A stretch of 64,000 nt of DNA from Edwardsiella ictaluri ATCC 33202. Its GTDB lineage: Bacteria; Pseudomonadota; Gammaproteobacteria; Enterobacterales; Enterobacteriaceae. The stretch's first letter is position 1. Each line of letters starts with the position of its first letter. A program made the translations under genes and the position numbers. The stretch spans positions 62,001 to 126,000 of the forward strand of contig NZ_AFJI01000094.1 of NCBI RefSeq assembly GCF_000264785.1, in the 5' to 3' direction. This document shows, piece after piece, positions 9,714 to 19,724 of this stretch. The notes beneath the pieces were generated by a model, which was not told the DNA's origin, ran no database searches, and saw only the letters and a list, made by a program, of their open reading frames with translations.

Positions 9714-10592
9714 TTAGCTTGACAGGGTCAGCCCGGCCAGCTGGTGCCAGTAGCCGTTGCATTCGGCCTGACGCTCCAGCGCCAGCGGCGCTTCTCCCTG
9801 CTGGTTCGCCCGGAAGCGGCTCAGCATTTCCAGCGTATCTTCCCCCTGCGGTGATAGGCGTACGATATCGACCGATCCCTGCATCTCCCGCAGCTGGTTG
9901 CCCAGATTGTAGCAATAGCCGCTCAGGGTCTGGATCCCGTTGAGGACAAAAACCTGCTGCTGCTCCTGCGACAGGACCTGACGCCCCTGAGGGTAGCGGA
10001 TACAGCAGATGTCGCATTCATCCTTGGGCAGGTTTTCCGCGCGGGCGGTAAAGCAGCGGGCGGAGTAGGCCAGCGGCAGATGGCCGTAGGCGAAGACTTC
10101 AGTTTCAAACTGCCCGAGGATCCCCAGCTCATCGCACTGCTGGCGAATGTTGCGCAGCCAGTCGCGCGATAGCTCTACCGGCATGCACCAGCGTACCATC
10201 CCTTGCCGCAGCAGCAGGCGCAGCGTGATGGCGTTATAGCAGTTGAGCGCCGGGCCGGCAACAAACGGCAGGCGCCGCTCGGCGGCCATGTTGACCGCCG
10301 CCAGATCGTTGGCTTCGATCAGAAACTCGCCGTTCTCGATATAGCGGCGTAGCTCGCTCAGCTCCGAGGGTGCCTGCAGCAGCGCCAGGGTTGACAGAAC
10401 TACCTGTTTGCCGCTGTCAGCCAGCGTACGGGCCAGAGCCAGCCAGTCGCTGGACTTCATGGCCCGCCGTTTGCTGCAGACCGTTTCGCCCAGATAGATG
10501 ATGTCGGCCTCGCTGACGGCGGCGGCCCGATAGAAGGCCTCCAGGCGGGCCTGTGGCCAGCAGTACAGTACTGCGCCGAGTGCGAATTGCAT
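9714..10592 (-). CDS. ubiV: Ubiquinone biosynthesis protein UbiV (U32 family)
   Basis: Partner of UbiU in the O2-independent hydroxylation steps of ubiquinone synthesis, used anaerobically. From the ATG at 10592, preceded by TAAGGAG, the protein has 292 residues, identical to E. coli UbiV (YhbV). The four [4Fe-4S] cysteines known for E. coli are at Cys39, Cys180, Cys193 and Cys197. Other U32-like motifs include LPFVAGPALNCYN. It starts 11 bases after the ubiU stop, forming a ubiU-ubiV operon divergent from ubiT. Confidence 0.95.
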   Translation of the reverse strand: MQFALGAVLYCWPQARLEAFYRAAAVSEADIIYLGETVCSKRRAMKSSDWLALARTLADSGKQVVLSTLALLQAPSELSELRRYIENGEFLIEANDLAAVNMAAERRLPFVAGPALNCYNAITLRLLLRQGMVRWCMPVELSRDWLRNIRQQCDELGILGQFETEVFAYGHLPLAYSARCFTARAENLPKDECDICCIRYPQGRQVLSQEQQQVFVLNGIQTLSGYCYNLGNQLREMQGSVDIVRLSPQGEDTLEMLSRFRANQQGEAPLALERQAECNGYWHQLAGLTLSS

Positions 10593-10603
10593 GGTCTGGC
10601 TCC

Positions 10604-11599
10604 TTACTGCCATCGGCGGTGATAGGCGCCGAGAGTGGTCTGCGCGCCTTCTGAAACGGCGCCGAGCGCCTCCATCCAGGCGGCGTCGGGGGTAAAGTGT
10701 TCAGGATCGTGACGGCAGCGATCGATAGCCTGTCGCCACACCCGCGTTACCTGGCTGACATAGGCCGGGCTGCGCTGGCGACCCTCGATTTTAACCGAGG
10801 CGATATTGGCCTCCATCAGCGCCGGCAGCAGCGTGAGCGTATTCAGGCTGGTCGGCTCCTCCAGCGTATGGTAACGCACGCCGTCGACCAGGTAGCGCCC
10901 CTTGCACAGTGTGGGATAGCCCGCATTTTCGTTATTGGCATAGCGATCGATCAGGACGTCGTTGAGGCGGGACTCCATACCCTGCGGGGTCTGCTGCCAG
11001 CGCACGAAGCGGGCAGGCGAACAGGCACCGGCGGTATTGGGGGACTCTCCGGTCAGGTAGGAGGAGAGGTAGCAGCGTCCCTCGGACATGATACACAGGC
11101 TACCGAAGGCGAAGACCTCCAACGGAACCGGGCTGCAGCGCGCCAGCTGTTTTACCTGATGCAGTGAAAGAACGCGCGGCAACACCACGCGTGCGACTGC
11201 AAAGTGACGCTGGTAAAAGCGGATCGCTTCCTCGTTAGTTACCGATGCCTGTACCGAAACGTGGCGTTCAATGTGGGGGTAACGTTCGGCGGCGTACTCC
11301 AGCATGGCCAAATCGGCAAGGATCAGCGCGTCCGCACCCAGCTGGGCGGCCATATCCACCGCCCGCTGCCAGCGGATGTAGCCATCGGGGTGGGCAAAGG
11401 TATTGATAGCGATATGCAGCTTACGGCCGCGTTGGTGCACATACTCCAGTGCTTCCTGCAGCTTTTTTTCATTAAAATTGAGGCCGGCGAAATGGCGGGC
11501 ATTAGTATCGTCTTTCAGTCCAATATAGACAGCGTCGGCACCATTCTCTACGGCCGCTTTGAGGGCGGGTAGGTTGCCGGCGGGGCACAGCAGCTCCAT
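10604..11599 (-). CDS. ubiU: Ubiquinone biosynthesis protein UbiU (U32 peptidase family)
   Basis: Iron-sulfur protein that works with UbiV in oxygen-independent ring hydroxylation during ubiquinone synthesis. The start MELLCPAGN at 11599 gives 331 residues, the E. coli UbiU (YhbU) length. An in-frame ATG at 11665 would add 22 unmatched residues. Cluster cysteines Cys169, Cys176, Cys193 and Cys232 are all present. The U32 signature EVFAFGSLCIMSEGRC is at about residues 161-176. Transcribed away from ubiT across a 305-base promoter region. E. coli ubiUV is activated by FNR; only loose FNR half-sites were seen here. Confidence 0.95.
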   Translation of the reverse strand: MELLCPAGNLPALKAAVENGADAVYIGLKDDTNARHFAGLNFNEKKLQEALEYVHQRGRKLHIAINTFAHPDGYIRWQRAVDMAAQLGADALILADLAMLEYAAERYPHIERHVSVQASVTNEEAIRFYQRHFAVARVVLPRVLSLHQVKQLARCSPVPLEVFAFGSLCIMSEGRCYLSSYLTGESPNTAGACSPARFVRWQQTPQGMESRLNDVLIDRYANNENAGYPTLCKGRYLVDGVRYHTLEEPTSLNTLTLLPALMEANIASVKIEGRQRSPAYVSQVTRVWRQAIDRCRHDPEHFTPDAAWMEALGAVSEGAQTTLGAYHRRWQ

Positions 11600-11840
11600 A
11601 GGTGAATTCCTGTATTTGTTCACGGATAACGCCCGGGGTGGCGTGTAATGGGAGAATATCGACACCGCGGCCCGGGCGGTGTTCTGTCCGCAAGGGTACT
11701 ATTCTAGATAAGGTTTTATGTAATTGTTTTGATTTCAGGCAGTTTCCGGCGTGTTGAATCACTGTTACCAGATAGCCTGTGCAATGGCGACGGTGGCGGC
11801 GTATTAATCCGTGACAATGACGGGCCTTTTTGTTGATATA

Positions 11841-11885
11841 AGACGCAGTCTGCGTGGGCGGTTGTGGCAAAATAGACGCAGTCTG
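11841..11885 (+). repeat. Paired 12-bp direct repeat in the ubiU/ubiT promoter region
   Basis: AGACGCAGTCTG occurs at 11841-11852 and again at 11874-11885, starts 33 bases apart, which is about three helical turns. Each copy contains an AGAC/GTCT dyad. The second copy lies 20 bases before the ubiT GTG and close to its ribosome site. The layout is that of paired binding sites for a regulator; no regulator is identified. The rest of the 11600-11904 spacer shows no gene. Confidence 0.45.
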
Positions 11886-11904
11886 ATCAGAAGGAGTCAC
11901 TGCG

Positions 11905-12426
11905 GTGTTGGAACAATTGCGAGCACGCATCGTGCGTCAGGGACCGGCATTCTTGAGTCTGCCGTTAAAAGTTACGCCGTTTGTCCTGCAGCGGCATGTG
12001 TTGGAACAGTTGCTGTCCTGGCAGTTTCGTCAGGCGTTGGCTGAGGGCGATCTGGCGTTTCTTGACGGGCGTTGGCTACAGGTTGACGTGTGCGATCTTG
12101 GTCTGCGCTGGTTTGTCACCGTGCAGCAGGGGATGCTGCGCGTTAGCCGTCATCAACAGGCGGATGTCAGCTTCAGCGCAGATGCTAACGATCTGATCCT
12201 GATCGCTGCCAGCAAAGAGGATCCCGATACGCTTTTCTTCCAGCGTCGCCTGCGTATTGAGGGAGATACCGAGCTGGGGCTGCAGGTTAAAAATCTGATG
12301 GATGCTATCGATCCTGAGCTGATGCCGGCGCCGCTGCGCCTGGCGCTGATGCAGCTGGCGGATTTTGTAGAGGCTGGTCTGCGGGAGGGCACGCCGATCG
12401 ATGCGCGTGCGGTGACATCATGCTGA
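11905..12426 (+). CDS. ubiT: Ubiquinone biosynthesis accessory factor UbiT (SCP2 domain)
   Basis: Lipid-binding SCP2-domain protein needed with UbiU-UbiV for anaerobic ubiquinone synthesis; the anaerobic counterpart of UbiJ. GTG start at 11905 lies eight bases after AAGGAG. Length 173 matches E. coli UbiT (YhbT, 174). The SCP2 fold is seen in ADVSFSADANDL and FFQRRLRIEGDTELGL around residues 85-125. The 3' end overlaps the yhbS start by seven bases, so the two genes are probably co-translated. Divergent from ubiU-ubiV, keeping the three partners together. Confidence 0.93.
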   Translation: MLEQLRARIVRQGPAFLSLPLKVTPFVLQRHVLEQLLSWQFRQALAEGDLAFLDGRWLQVDVCDLGLRWFVTVQQGMLRVSRHQQADVSFSADANDLILIAASKEDPDTLFFQRRLRIEGDTELGLQVKNLMDAIDPELMPAPLRLALMQLADFVEAGLREGTPIDARAVTSC

Positions 12427-12923
12427 TCCGGGCGGAGATCCCCGTTGATGCGCCGGGCATTGATCGGCTGCTGCGCCGCTGCTTTCCGGGCGCTGATGAG
12501 GCAGAACAGGTCTCTTGCCTGCGTGAGGGTGGGCTGCTGACCCTCGGGATCGTGGCTACGGATGACGAGGGGGGGGTGGTCGGCTACGTCGCCTTCAGCC
12601 CGGTGACAGTCGACGGTGAGGAGTGTCAGTGGGTTGGCCTGGCACCGCTGGCGGTGGATGAAGCCTACCGCCGTCAGGGGATCGCGGAGCAGCTGGTCTA
12701 TGAGGGGCTGGATACCCTGAATGAATTCGGCTATGCCGGTGTGACGGTGCTGGGTGAGTCACACTACTATCAGCGCTTTGGCTTTGTTAACGCGGCGCAG
12801 CACGGTCTGCACTGCCGCTGGCCGGGATGCGATGCACTCTTTCAGGTGTACGCGCTGGCGCCGCAGGCGTTGGAGCAGGCCCGAGGGTGTATTGAGTACG
12901 CCGAGCCATTTAACCATTTCTAA
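12420..12923 (+). CDS. yhbS: GNAT-family N-acetyltransferase YhbS
   Basis: Single GNAT domain of 167 residues, the E. coli YhbS length. The acetyl-CoA loop region reads LAVDEAYRRQGIAEQLV around residues 78-95, with YYQRFGF downstream. The substrate is unproven. The ATG lies inside the last codons of ubiT in another frame. E. coli keeps the same yhbT-yhbS pair, but there yhbQ comes next, whereas here putP intervenes. Confidence 0.92.
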   Translation: MLIRAEIPVDAPGIDRLLRRCFPGADEAEQVSCLREGGLLTLGIVATDDEGGVVGYVAFSPVTVDGEECQWVGLAPLAVDEAYRRQGIAEQLVYEGLDTLNEFGYAGVTVLGESHYYQRFGFVNAAQHGLHCRWPGCDALFQVYALAPQALEQARGCIEYAEPFNHF

Positions 12924-13250
12924 GCCGGTGCGGTAGGCGGCGATCACGCCGCTTATCTTCTGAACGCTTGTCGTTCTTCCCCTCTGGGTCTATCATGCTT
13001 CCCCCCATTCGCCTGTCGGCGTGCGGGGGATAAGTCTGCCTGCTTCACGCATTTATCGCCATCTTCTGCGCCTTTCGCCGCGCCTGATCGCGTATTGGGC
13101 GTTTCACTGCCGTACTGCCGTACGCATCCGGGTCATAGCCCAGACAGCGGCGGTATCATCTGTGTTTCGCCCGCAGCTCCACGCCGTGGACAGCGCCTCC
13201 TTTAACAACAAAAAAAACGGTGCGTGACACCGTGATGACAGGGGTACAGG
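12924..13250 (+). other. Intergenic region before putP
   Basis: 327 bases. A short hairpin GCGGCG / CGCCGC (12937-12952) without a U-run follows yhbS. Near the right end ACGGTG / CACCGT (13217-13233) forms a small dyad just before the putP ribosome site. A short possible frame in the middle has no ribosome site and no family resemblance. No putA gene or clear promoter was seen. Confidence 0.45.
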
Positions 13251-14735
<1,485 letters not shown>

Positions 14736-14768
14736 GATAACCGCCGTCGGCTAACCACGGCAACAGAC

Positions 14769-14801
14769 AGAGAGGCTGGTCGGCGACCAGCCTCTCTTTT
14801 T
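14769..14801 (+). terminator. putP terminator embedded in yhbQ
   Basis: 13-bp perfect stem AGAGAGGCTGGTC / GACCAGCCTCTCT with a GGC loop and five T residues, 34 bases after the putP stop. On the other strand the same bases are codons of yhbQ. Confidence 0.9.
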
Positions 14802-15121
14802 GTTTCTTGCTCAGCTGCTTAACGCAATACTCCAGCCGCGCGGCCAGATCGCGCGCGAGCGCGCACTGGTATACCAGCGTCAGCGGTCCTTTACCACGTA
14901 GTGCCTTGGCTCCACGACCCGACTGATGCTGGCGGAGGCGGCGCGCGATGTCGGTGGTGATACCGGTATACAGCGCGCCACCGGCGGTACGCAATATGTA
15001 CAGATACCAGTCATTATGCGCTACAGTATCCTGCATTGGGATATCCCGGTGGTGAACGGTGGGATCAGTGTACGCGACGGCGGCATCTGGGGCGAGCCCC
15101 GACACGGCGGTAGGAGAGAGA

Positions 15122-15577
15122 ATGATCAACGACGATACGCTGGCGGCCATCCGGCGTTTCCTGACCCGCCAGCACGTTGTGACGCTGGCAGTTGGGCAGG
15201 GGGAGACGCTGTGGTGCGCTGACTGTTTTTATGCGCTGGATGCGCTGCCAATGACGCTGTACCTGCTGACCTCGCCGACGTCCCATCACGGGCGGCTGAT
15301 GTCGGCCAATCCACGGGTCGCTGGTACGGTGGCACATCAGACGCGCAGCGTGGCGAAGATCCAGGGGATACAGTTTCACGGCCGGATTGCATGTCTTGAT
15401 GGAGAGGACGCGGCGGTGGCGTATGCTGCCTACTATCGCCGTTTTCCGCTGGCGAGGGCCAGGCCATCGCCGGTCTGGGGGCTGCACCTGATGCGGGTGA
15501 AGATGACCGATAATACCTGTGGCTTTGGCCATAAACGTCATTGGGCCCGCGAGGGTGAGCCAGTGGGGGTATACTAG
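15122..15577 (+). CDS. yhbP: YhbP family protein (FMN-binding split-barrel-like)
   Basis: 151-residue member of the UPF0306/YhbP family, which has the pyridoxamine-phosphate-oxidase-like split barrel. Matching segments are [49 protein letters not shown] and TDNTCGFG. The ATG at 15122 is preceded by GGAGAGAG. Catalytic role and cofactor are unknown. It lies divergent from yhbQ, as these two are neighbours in E. coli. Confidence 0.9.
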   Translation: MINDDTLAAIRRFLTRQHVVTLAVGQGETLWCADCFYALDALPMTLYLLTSPTSHHGRLMSANPRVAGTVAHQTRSVAKIQGIQFHGRIACLDGEDAAVAYAAYYRRFPLARARPSPVWGLHLMRVKMTDNTCGFGHKRHWAREGEPVGVY

Positions 15578-15672
15578 CTGTGTGAGGTGTCGGCGCGGAG
15601 TGGGCGACCGTTTTCGGCGTTGAGGGTGTATATCGTGGCGGAAACCGCCAAAAGAACAGTGAGGAGTCACCG

Positions 15673-16323
15673 ATGTATGTATTGCTTCTTGGGGCGACCG
15701 GCCTTATCGGGCGTGCGCTACTGACGCTGTTGGCGTCGGATCCCCGCGTTACCCAAATCTATGCGCCGACGCGTACGGCGTTGCCGGCGTCGGACAAGCT
15801 GATTAACCCCGTCGGTGCAGACATTTGCCGGGCTATGCTGGACTGGGATACCCCCTGCGACGTGGCCTTTTGCTGCCTGGGAACCACCCGCAAAGCAGCC
15901 GGTAGCGACAGCAATTTTCGCTACGTGGACTACTCGCTGGTGGTTGAGTGCGGTGCGGTCGCGCTGCAGCATGGTTGCCGCCACTATGTGGTCGTCAGCG
16001 CGCTGGGGGCCAATGCCCAGTCGCCGTTTTTGTTCAGTCGCACCAAGGGGGAGATGGAACAGGCTTTAGAGCTGCAGGCCTGGCGACGACTCTCTCTGCT
16101 GCGTCCCTCCCTGCTTCAGGGAGAGCGGGCCAAGCCGCGCCTGCTGGAGCAGATTTCTGAACCGCTGTTTCGTCTGCTGCCTGAAAAATGGAAGGCGATC
16201 GAGGCAGACTGCGTGGCGCGTGCCATGCTGCGTTGTGCGCTGTATCCGGCGGAGTATCGCCTGCAGATCCTGGAGTCTGAGCAGGTGCAGCGTTTGGGAG
16301 AGACGGTGGCAGGCGCCCTCTGA
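15673..16323 (+). CDS. yraR: NAD(P)-binding oxidoreductase YraR
   Basis: Short-chain-type Rossmann protein of 216 residues. The nucleotide loop GATGLIG is at residues 8-14, and AFCCLGTTRKAAGS, VVSALGANAQSPFLFSRTKGEME and LRPSLLQGER match E. coli YraR (211). Such proteins resemble atypical SDRs of the HTATIP2 group; the substrate is unknown. GTGAGGAGT precedes the ATG. E. coli has yraR close to yhbO/yhbP, so the neighbourhood is partly kept. It converges on nrdG. Confidence 0.9.
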   Translation: MYVLLLGATGLIGRALLTLLASDPRVTQIYAPTRTALPASDKLINPVGADICRAMLDWDTPCDVAFCCLGTTRKAAGSDSNFRYVDYSLVVECGAVALQHGCRHYVVVSALGANAQSPFLFSRTKGEMEQALELQAWRRLSLLRPSLLQGERAKPRLLEQISEPLFRLLPEKWKAIEADCVARAMLRCALYPAEYRLQILESEQVQRLGETVAGAL

Positions 16324-16335
16324 TCTCAGAGCGGC

Positions 16336-16800
16336 TCAGCGTAGGCAGTGGACGACTTGATTGCTGCTGCCTCGCCAGATCAGCATGGGATCTTTGAGAT
16401 CCTGTACAAACTTGCCGTCCACCAAGACATTGATCAGATTCACCACGGCCTGCTGTTCCGCCGTAAGCTCTTCCAGGCGATAGCCCGTCCACAGCCAGAT
16501 GTCTTTGCCGCGGCACTCGGCGCGTACCCGCTGTACCAAGCGTAGGATCGTCGCTACGTTATGCGGGTGCAGCGGGTCACCGCCCGAGAGGGAGAGCCCC
16601 TGATGGTTAATCCGGGTATCGTTGAGATCGGCAATGATGCGATCCTCCAGTGCCGCCGTGAACGGTACGCCGGAGTCCAGGCGCCAGGTGGCTTTGTTAT
16701 AGCAGCCGGGGCATTGGTGGACGCAGCCCGCAACGAACAGCGTGCAGCGGGTGCCCGGGCCGTTGACGACATCGACCGGATAATACTGATGGTAATTCAT
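16336..16800 (-). CDS. nrdG: Anaerobic ribonucleotide reductase activating protein NrdG
   Basis: Radical-SAM activase that uses S-adenosylmethionine and a [4Fe-4S] cluster to create the glycyl radical in NrdD. The cluster motif CxxxCxxC is at Cys26, Cys30 and Cys33 (GCVHQCPGC). The SAM-binding SGGDP follows at about 80. The ATG at 16800 gives 154 residues, the E. coli length; the frame extends twelve codons further upstream without support. It follows nrdD by about 80 bases on the same strand, as in the E. coli nrdDG operon. Confidence 0.97.
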   Translation of the reverse strand: MNYHQYYPVDVVNGPGTRCTLFVAGCVHQCPGCYNKATWRLDSGVPFTAALEDRIIADLNDTRINHQGLSLSGGDPLHPHNVATILRLVQRVRAECRGKDIWLWTGYRLEELTAEQQAVVNLINVLVDGKFVQDLKDPMLIWRGSSNQVVHCLR

Positions 16801-16883
16801 GATGTTTGTCCTGCGGGGTGCGCCCCGCAAAAGCAACCGGGCAGCGGGCTGCCCGGGATGGGATGGCGATCGCCTAGGCGCGT

Positions 16884-19022
16884 TTAGCCTATCTGACCGT
16901 TGTTCAGGTGTTTGATACGACGCTTCACCTCTTCCTGCTTGCCGGCGTTGAACGGACGTGCGTCCGGGCTGCCCAGATAGCCACAGACACGGCGGATAAC
17001 CGAGACCTTGGTGGAGTCATGGTTACCGCATTTCGGGCAGGTAAAGCCTTTGCTGGTACACTCAAACTCGCCGGTATAGCCGCACTCATAGCACTCATCG
17101 ATCGGCGTGTTGGTTCCGTAGTAGGGGACCCGGCTATAGCTGTAGTCCCAGACATCCTCCAGCGCTTTCAGATTGTGCTGCAGGTTAGGATATTCGCCGT
17201 AGCAGATGAATCCACCGTTGGCCAGCGGGGGATAAGGCGCCTCAAAGTCCAGCTTGTCGTAGGGATTGACCTGCTTTTCCACATCCAGATGGAAACTGTT
17301 GGTGTAATACCCCTTGTCGGTAACCCCCTCAACGATGCCAAATTCAGCGGTATCCAGGCGGCAGAAGCGATCGCATAGGTTTTCACTCGGCGTGCTGTAC
17401 AGGCTGAAGGCATAGCCGGTCTCCTGTTTCCAGGTATCGGTAGCCTGACGCAGGCGCTCGACGATGGCGATAGCCTTGGCGCGCAGCGCCGCATCGTCAA
17501 AAACGTGCGTCTGGGTGCCAAAAAGGGCATTGATGGTTTCATGAATCCCGATATAGCCCAGCGATATGGAGGCGCGGCCATTTTTAAAGATATCGGCGAT
17601 GGCATCGTCCGCTTTCAGACGAACGCCGCAGGCCCCTTCCATATACAGAATCGGTGCAACGCGAGCCTTCACCCCTTCCAGACGCGCGATGCGGGTCATC
17701 AGTGCCTTGCGGGCCAGTATCAGACGGCGATCGAGCAGCTTCCAGAAGGCTGCCTCATCACCGTGTGCCTCCAGCGCAATGCGCGGCAGGTTAAGGCTGA
17801 TGACCCCCAGGTTATTACGCCCGTCGTGGATCATCTCGCCGTTCTCTTCGTAGACGCCAAGGAAGCTGCGGCAGCCCATCGGGGTTTTGAAGGAGCCGGT
17901 GACTTTGACGACCTGATCGTAGTTGAGGATGTCCGGATACATGCGCTTGCTGGCACACTCGAGGGCCAGCTGCTTGATATCGTAGTTCGGATCGCCAAAT
18001 TTGTGATTGAGTCCGTCGCGAATGGCAAATACCAGCTTGGGGAATACCGCGGTCTTACGGTTTTTACCCAGGCCTGCGATACGGTTCTTCAGAATCGACT
18101 GCTGGATCATCCGCGATTCCCAGCTGGTGCCCAGACCAAAGCCAAAGGTGACAAACGGGGTCTGCCCGTTGGCAGTATGCAGGGTATTTACCTCATACTC
18201 CAGCGACTGGAACGCATCGTAGCACTCTTTCTCAGTGCGCGCGTGGGCATAGCCCTCCACGTCAGGGATATCCCACTGCTCAGCGATTTGGCGGTGTTTG
18301 GTGAAGCTGGCGCTGACGAAGGGAGCAAGCACCTCATCGATGCGGTTGATGGTCGTCCCGCCATAGATATGGCTGGCAACCTGCGCGATGATCTGTGCGG
18401 TAACGGCGGTGGCGGTAGAGATAGATTTCGGCCGCTCGATTTCTGCGTTACCCATCTTAAAGCCGTTGGTCAGCATGCCTTTCAGATCGATCAGCATACA
18501 GTTGAACATGGGAAAGAACGGCGAGTAGTCGAGATCGTGATAGTGGATCTCTCCGCGCTCATGGGCCTGCACTACGTCACGCGGCAGCAAATGCTGCTTG
18601 GCATAGTGTTTGGCAACGATCCCTGCCAGCAGATCGCGCTGGGTTGGGATAACCTTACTATCCTTATTGGCATTCTCATTGAGCAGGGCCGAGTTGCTCT
18701 GTTCGATCAGTCCGCGAATATCCTGATTAAGACGGCCACGCTGCTCACGGGCAACGTCACGATCGTGACGATACTCGATATAGGCGCGCGCAAGCTGCTT
18801 ATAGTTGCCCGCCATCAGTTGGTTTTCTACGGCGTGCTGGATGTCGTTGATATCCACACGCTCGCGATCGGCCATCTGCATAGCGACTACGCGGGCAACG
18901 GTTGCGCAGTAATCGGCATCATTCACGTCAGCTGCCTGCGCTGCACGCAGCACCGCTTCCTTGATTCGCTGTTCGTTGAAGGGTACCTGACAACCGTCCC
19001 GTTTAATCACTATAGGTTTCAC
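16884..19022 (-). CDS. nrdD: Anaerobic ribonucleoside-triphosphate reductase NrdD
   Basis: Class III reductase that makes dNTPs without oxygen. An N-terminal ATP-cone (VIKRDGCQVPFNEQRIKEA) is followed by the glycyl-radical barrel, a zinc site (CYECGYTGEFEC, CPKCGN) and the radical loop RRVCGYLG, with Gly681. The GTG at 19022, ten bases after AGGAG, gives 712 residues, exactly the E. coli length. An upstream ATG at 19058 has no good ribosome site. The promoter region carries FNR-, NrdR- and DnaA-type sites. nrdG follows in the same operon. Confidence 0.97.
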   Translation of the reverse strand: MKPIVIKRDGCQVPFNEQRIKEAVLRAAQAADVNDADYCATVARVVAMQMADRERVDINDIQHAVENQLMAGNYKQLARAYIEYRHDRDVAREQRGRLNQDIRGLIEQSNSALLNENANKDSKVIPTQRDLLAGIVAKHYAKQHLLPRDVVQAHERGEIHYHDLDYSPFFPMFNCMLIDLKGMLTNGFKMGNAEIERPKSISTATAVTAQIIAQVASHIYGGTTINRIDEVLAPFVSASFTKHRQIAEQWDIPDVEGYAHARTEKECYDAFQSLEYEVNTLHTANGQTPFVTFGFGLGTSWESRMIQQSILKNRIAGLGKNRKTAVFPKLVFAIRDGLNHKFGDPNYDIKQLALECASKRMYPDILNYDQVVKVTGSFKTPMGCRSFLGVYEENGEMIHDGRNNLGVISLNLPRIALEAHGDEAAFWKLLDRRLILARKALMTRIARLEGVKARVAPILYMEGACGVRLKADDAIADIFKNGRASISLGYIGIHETINALFGTQTHVFDDAALRAKAIAIVERLRQATDTWKQETGYAFSLYSTPSENLCDRFCRLDTAEFGIVEGVTDKGYYTNSFHLDVEKQVNPYDKLDFEAPYPPLANGGFICYGEYPNLQHNLKALEDVWDYSYSRVPYYGTNTPIDECYECGYTGEFECTSKGFTCPKCGNHDSTKVSVIRRVCGYLGSPDARPFNAGKQEEVKRRIKHLNNGQIG

Positions 19023-19065
19023 CGTTTTCTCGCTCCTGTGATTGTGGTGTGCATCCATCTACCGG

Positions 19066-19131
19066 TTATCCACAGCACAAAGCCGCGTGAAATCAGGCTT
19101 TACACGCGTTGTGTGGATGCTTTGTGGATAA
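19066..19131. promoter_or_regulatory. Two consensus DnaA boxes upstream of nrdD
   Basis: TTATCCACA at 19066-19074 and its complement TGTGGATAA at 19123-19131, facing opposite ways. Both fit the DnaA consensus TTATNCACA exactly. A weaker variant, TGTGGATGC, begins at 19112. DnaA controls class I reductase (nrdAB) in E. coli; control of nrdD is inference. Confidence 0.6.
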
Positions 19132-19132
19132 C

Positions 19133-19178
19133 TACTATATATAGGTGTTTGTTTACGCTACAGACACTATATATGGGA
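19133..19178. promoter_or_regulatory. Pair of NrdR boxes upstream of nrdD
   Basis: Two AT-rich dyads, TACTATATATAGGTGT (19133-19148) and GACACTATATATGGGA (19163-19178), have cores about 32 bases apart. This is the paired, three-turn arrangement of NrdR operators in front of enterobacterial nrd operons. Outer bases deviate from the ACAC/GTGT consensus, so individual strength is uncertain. Confidence 0.7.
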
Positions 19179-19204
19179 ATGGCGATTTGATAAAGTAAAT
19201 TTTA

Positions 19205-19218
19205 TTGACCTGAATCAA
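19205..19218. promoter_or_regulatory. FNR box upstream of nrdD
   Basis: TTGACCTGAATCAA differs from the FNR consensus TTGAT-N4-ATCAA at one base. It is centred about 190 bases upstream of the nrdD GTG, beyond the NrdR boxes. Anaerobic activation of nrdDG by FNR is established in E. coli. Confidence 0.7.
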
Positions 19219-19436
19219 TGATTTTTAGCATCGGTAGAATCGTTATACAGAGGGTGATCTGCGCTATTTTTTAAAAATGTAATAATGAATTTTTGTATAA
19301 AAAATGTGCTAATGGTCACGAGAGGTAGTCTATGACGTGTACGCTTCACCCCCGCGTCGGTGAAGGAAAGCGTGGTCGATAAGGCGGTATCAGCAGCGCG
19401 CAGTGGTGCTATATGCGGCGAGGACGCTGGCGGCGA

Positions 19437-19724
19437 TCATGGATAAAACATGCGACGTGCCAAACGCAGGGTGCTCCATAGGCCAACGGCCTGTTTTATA
19501 CCGCCCGGCAGGCGGGAGGGATGACGGGCAGCGTAGACCACAGCCAGACCAGCGGCCAGCGACAGAGAGCGACGTAGACGCCACAGCGTGGTCAGAGTGC
19601 GATCCACATTGATGCACAGCCGTTCGGCGCACAGCGACTCGGTATGCAGATCCAGGCGCTGCTGCGCAATTTTTTGCAAAAGTCGCGCTTTTTCAGCGGC
19701 CAGGGTCTGGCGTTGGTGGTTCAT
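19437..19724 (-). CDS. yqjK: YqjK-like protein
   Basis: 95-residue basic protein with an N-terminal heptad-like helix (EKARLLQKIAQQRLDL) and a central hydrophobic stretch (SLAAGLAVVYAARHPS), like E. coli YqjK (99). Function is unknown. It begins inside the last codons of yqjE (ATGA overlap) and ends the yqjD-yqjE-yqjK operon. The 250 bases between its end and the nrdD promoter region hold no gene. Confidence 0.85.
   Translation of the reverse strand: MNHQRQTLAAEKARLLQKIAQQRLDLHTESLCAERLCINVDRTLTTLWRLRRSLSLAAGLAVVYAARHPSRLPGGIKQAVGLWSTLRLARRMFYP

Noticed and set aside
11600-11904. FNR box in the ubiU-ubiT spacer
   Set aside because: Only half-site-like TTGAT sequences (for instance near 11729 and 11832) were found; none reaches the two-half consensus, so no site was annotated.
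13021-13227. 68-codon GTG-start frame before putP
   Set aside because: No ribosome site, no family, Arg/Ala/Ser-rich composition expected of non-coding G+C-rich DNA.
17505-19190. 561-codon open frame on the plus strand opposite nrdD
   Set aside because: It is the antisense shadow of a highly conserved gene in G+C-rich DNA; no ribosome site, no recognisable domain, and nrdD on the other strand is unquestionable.
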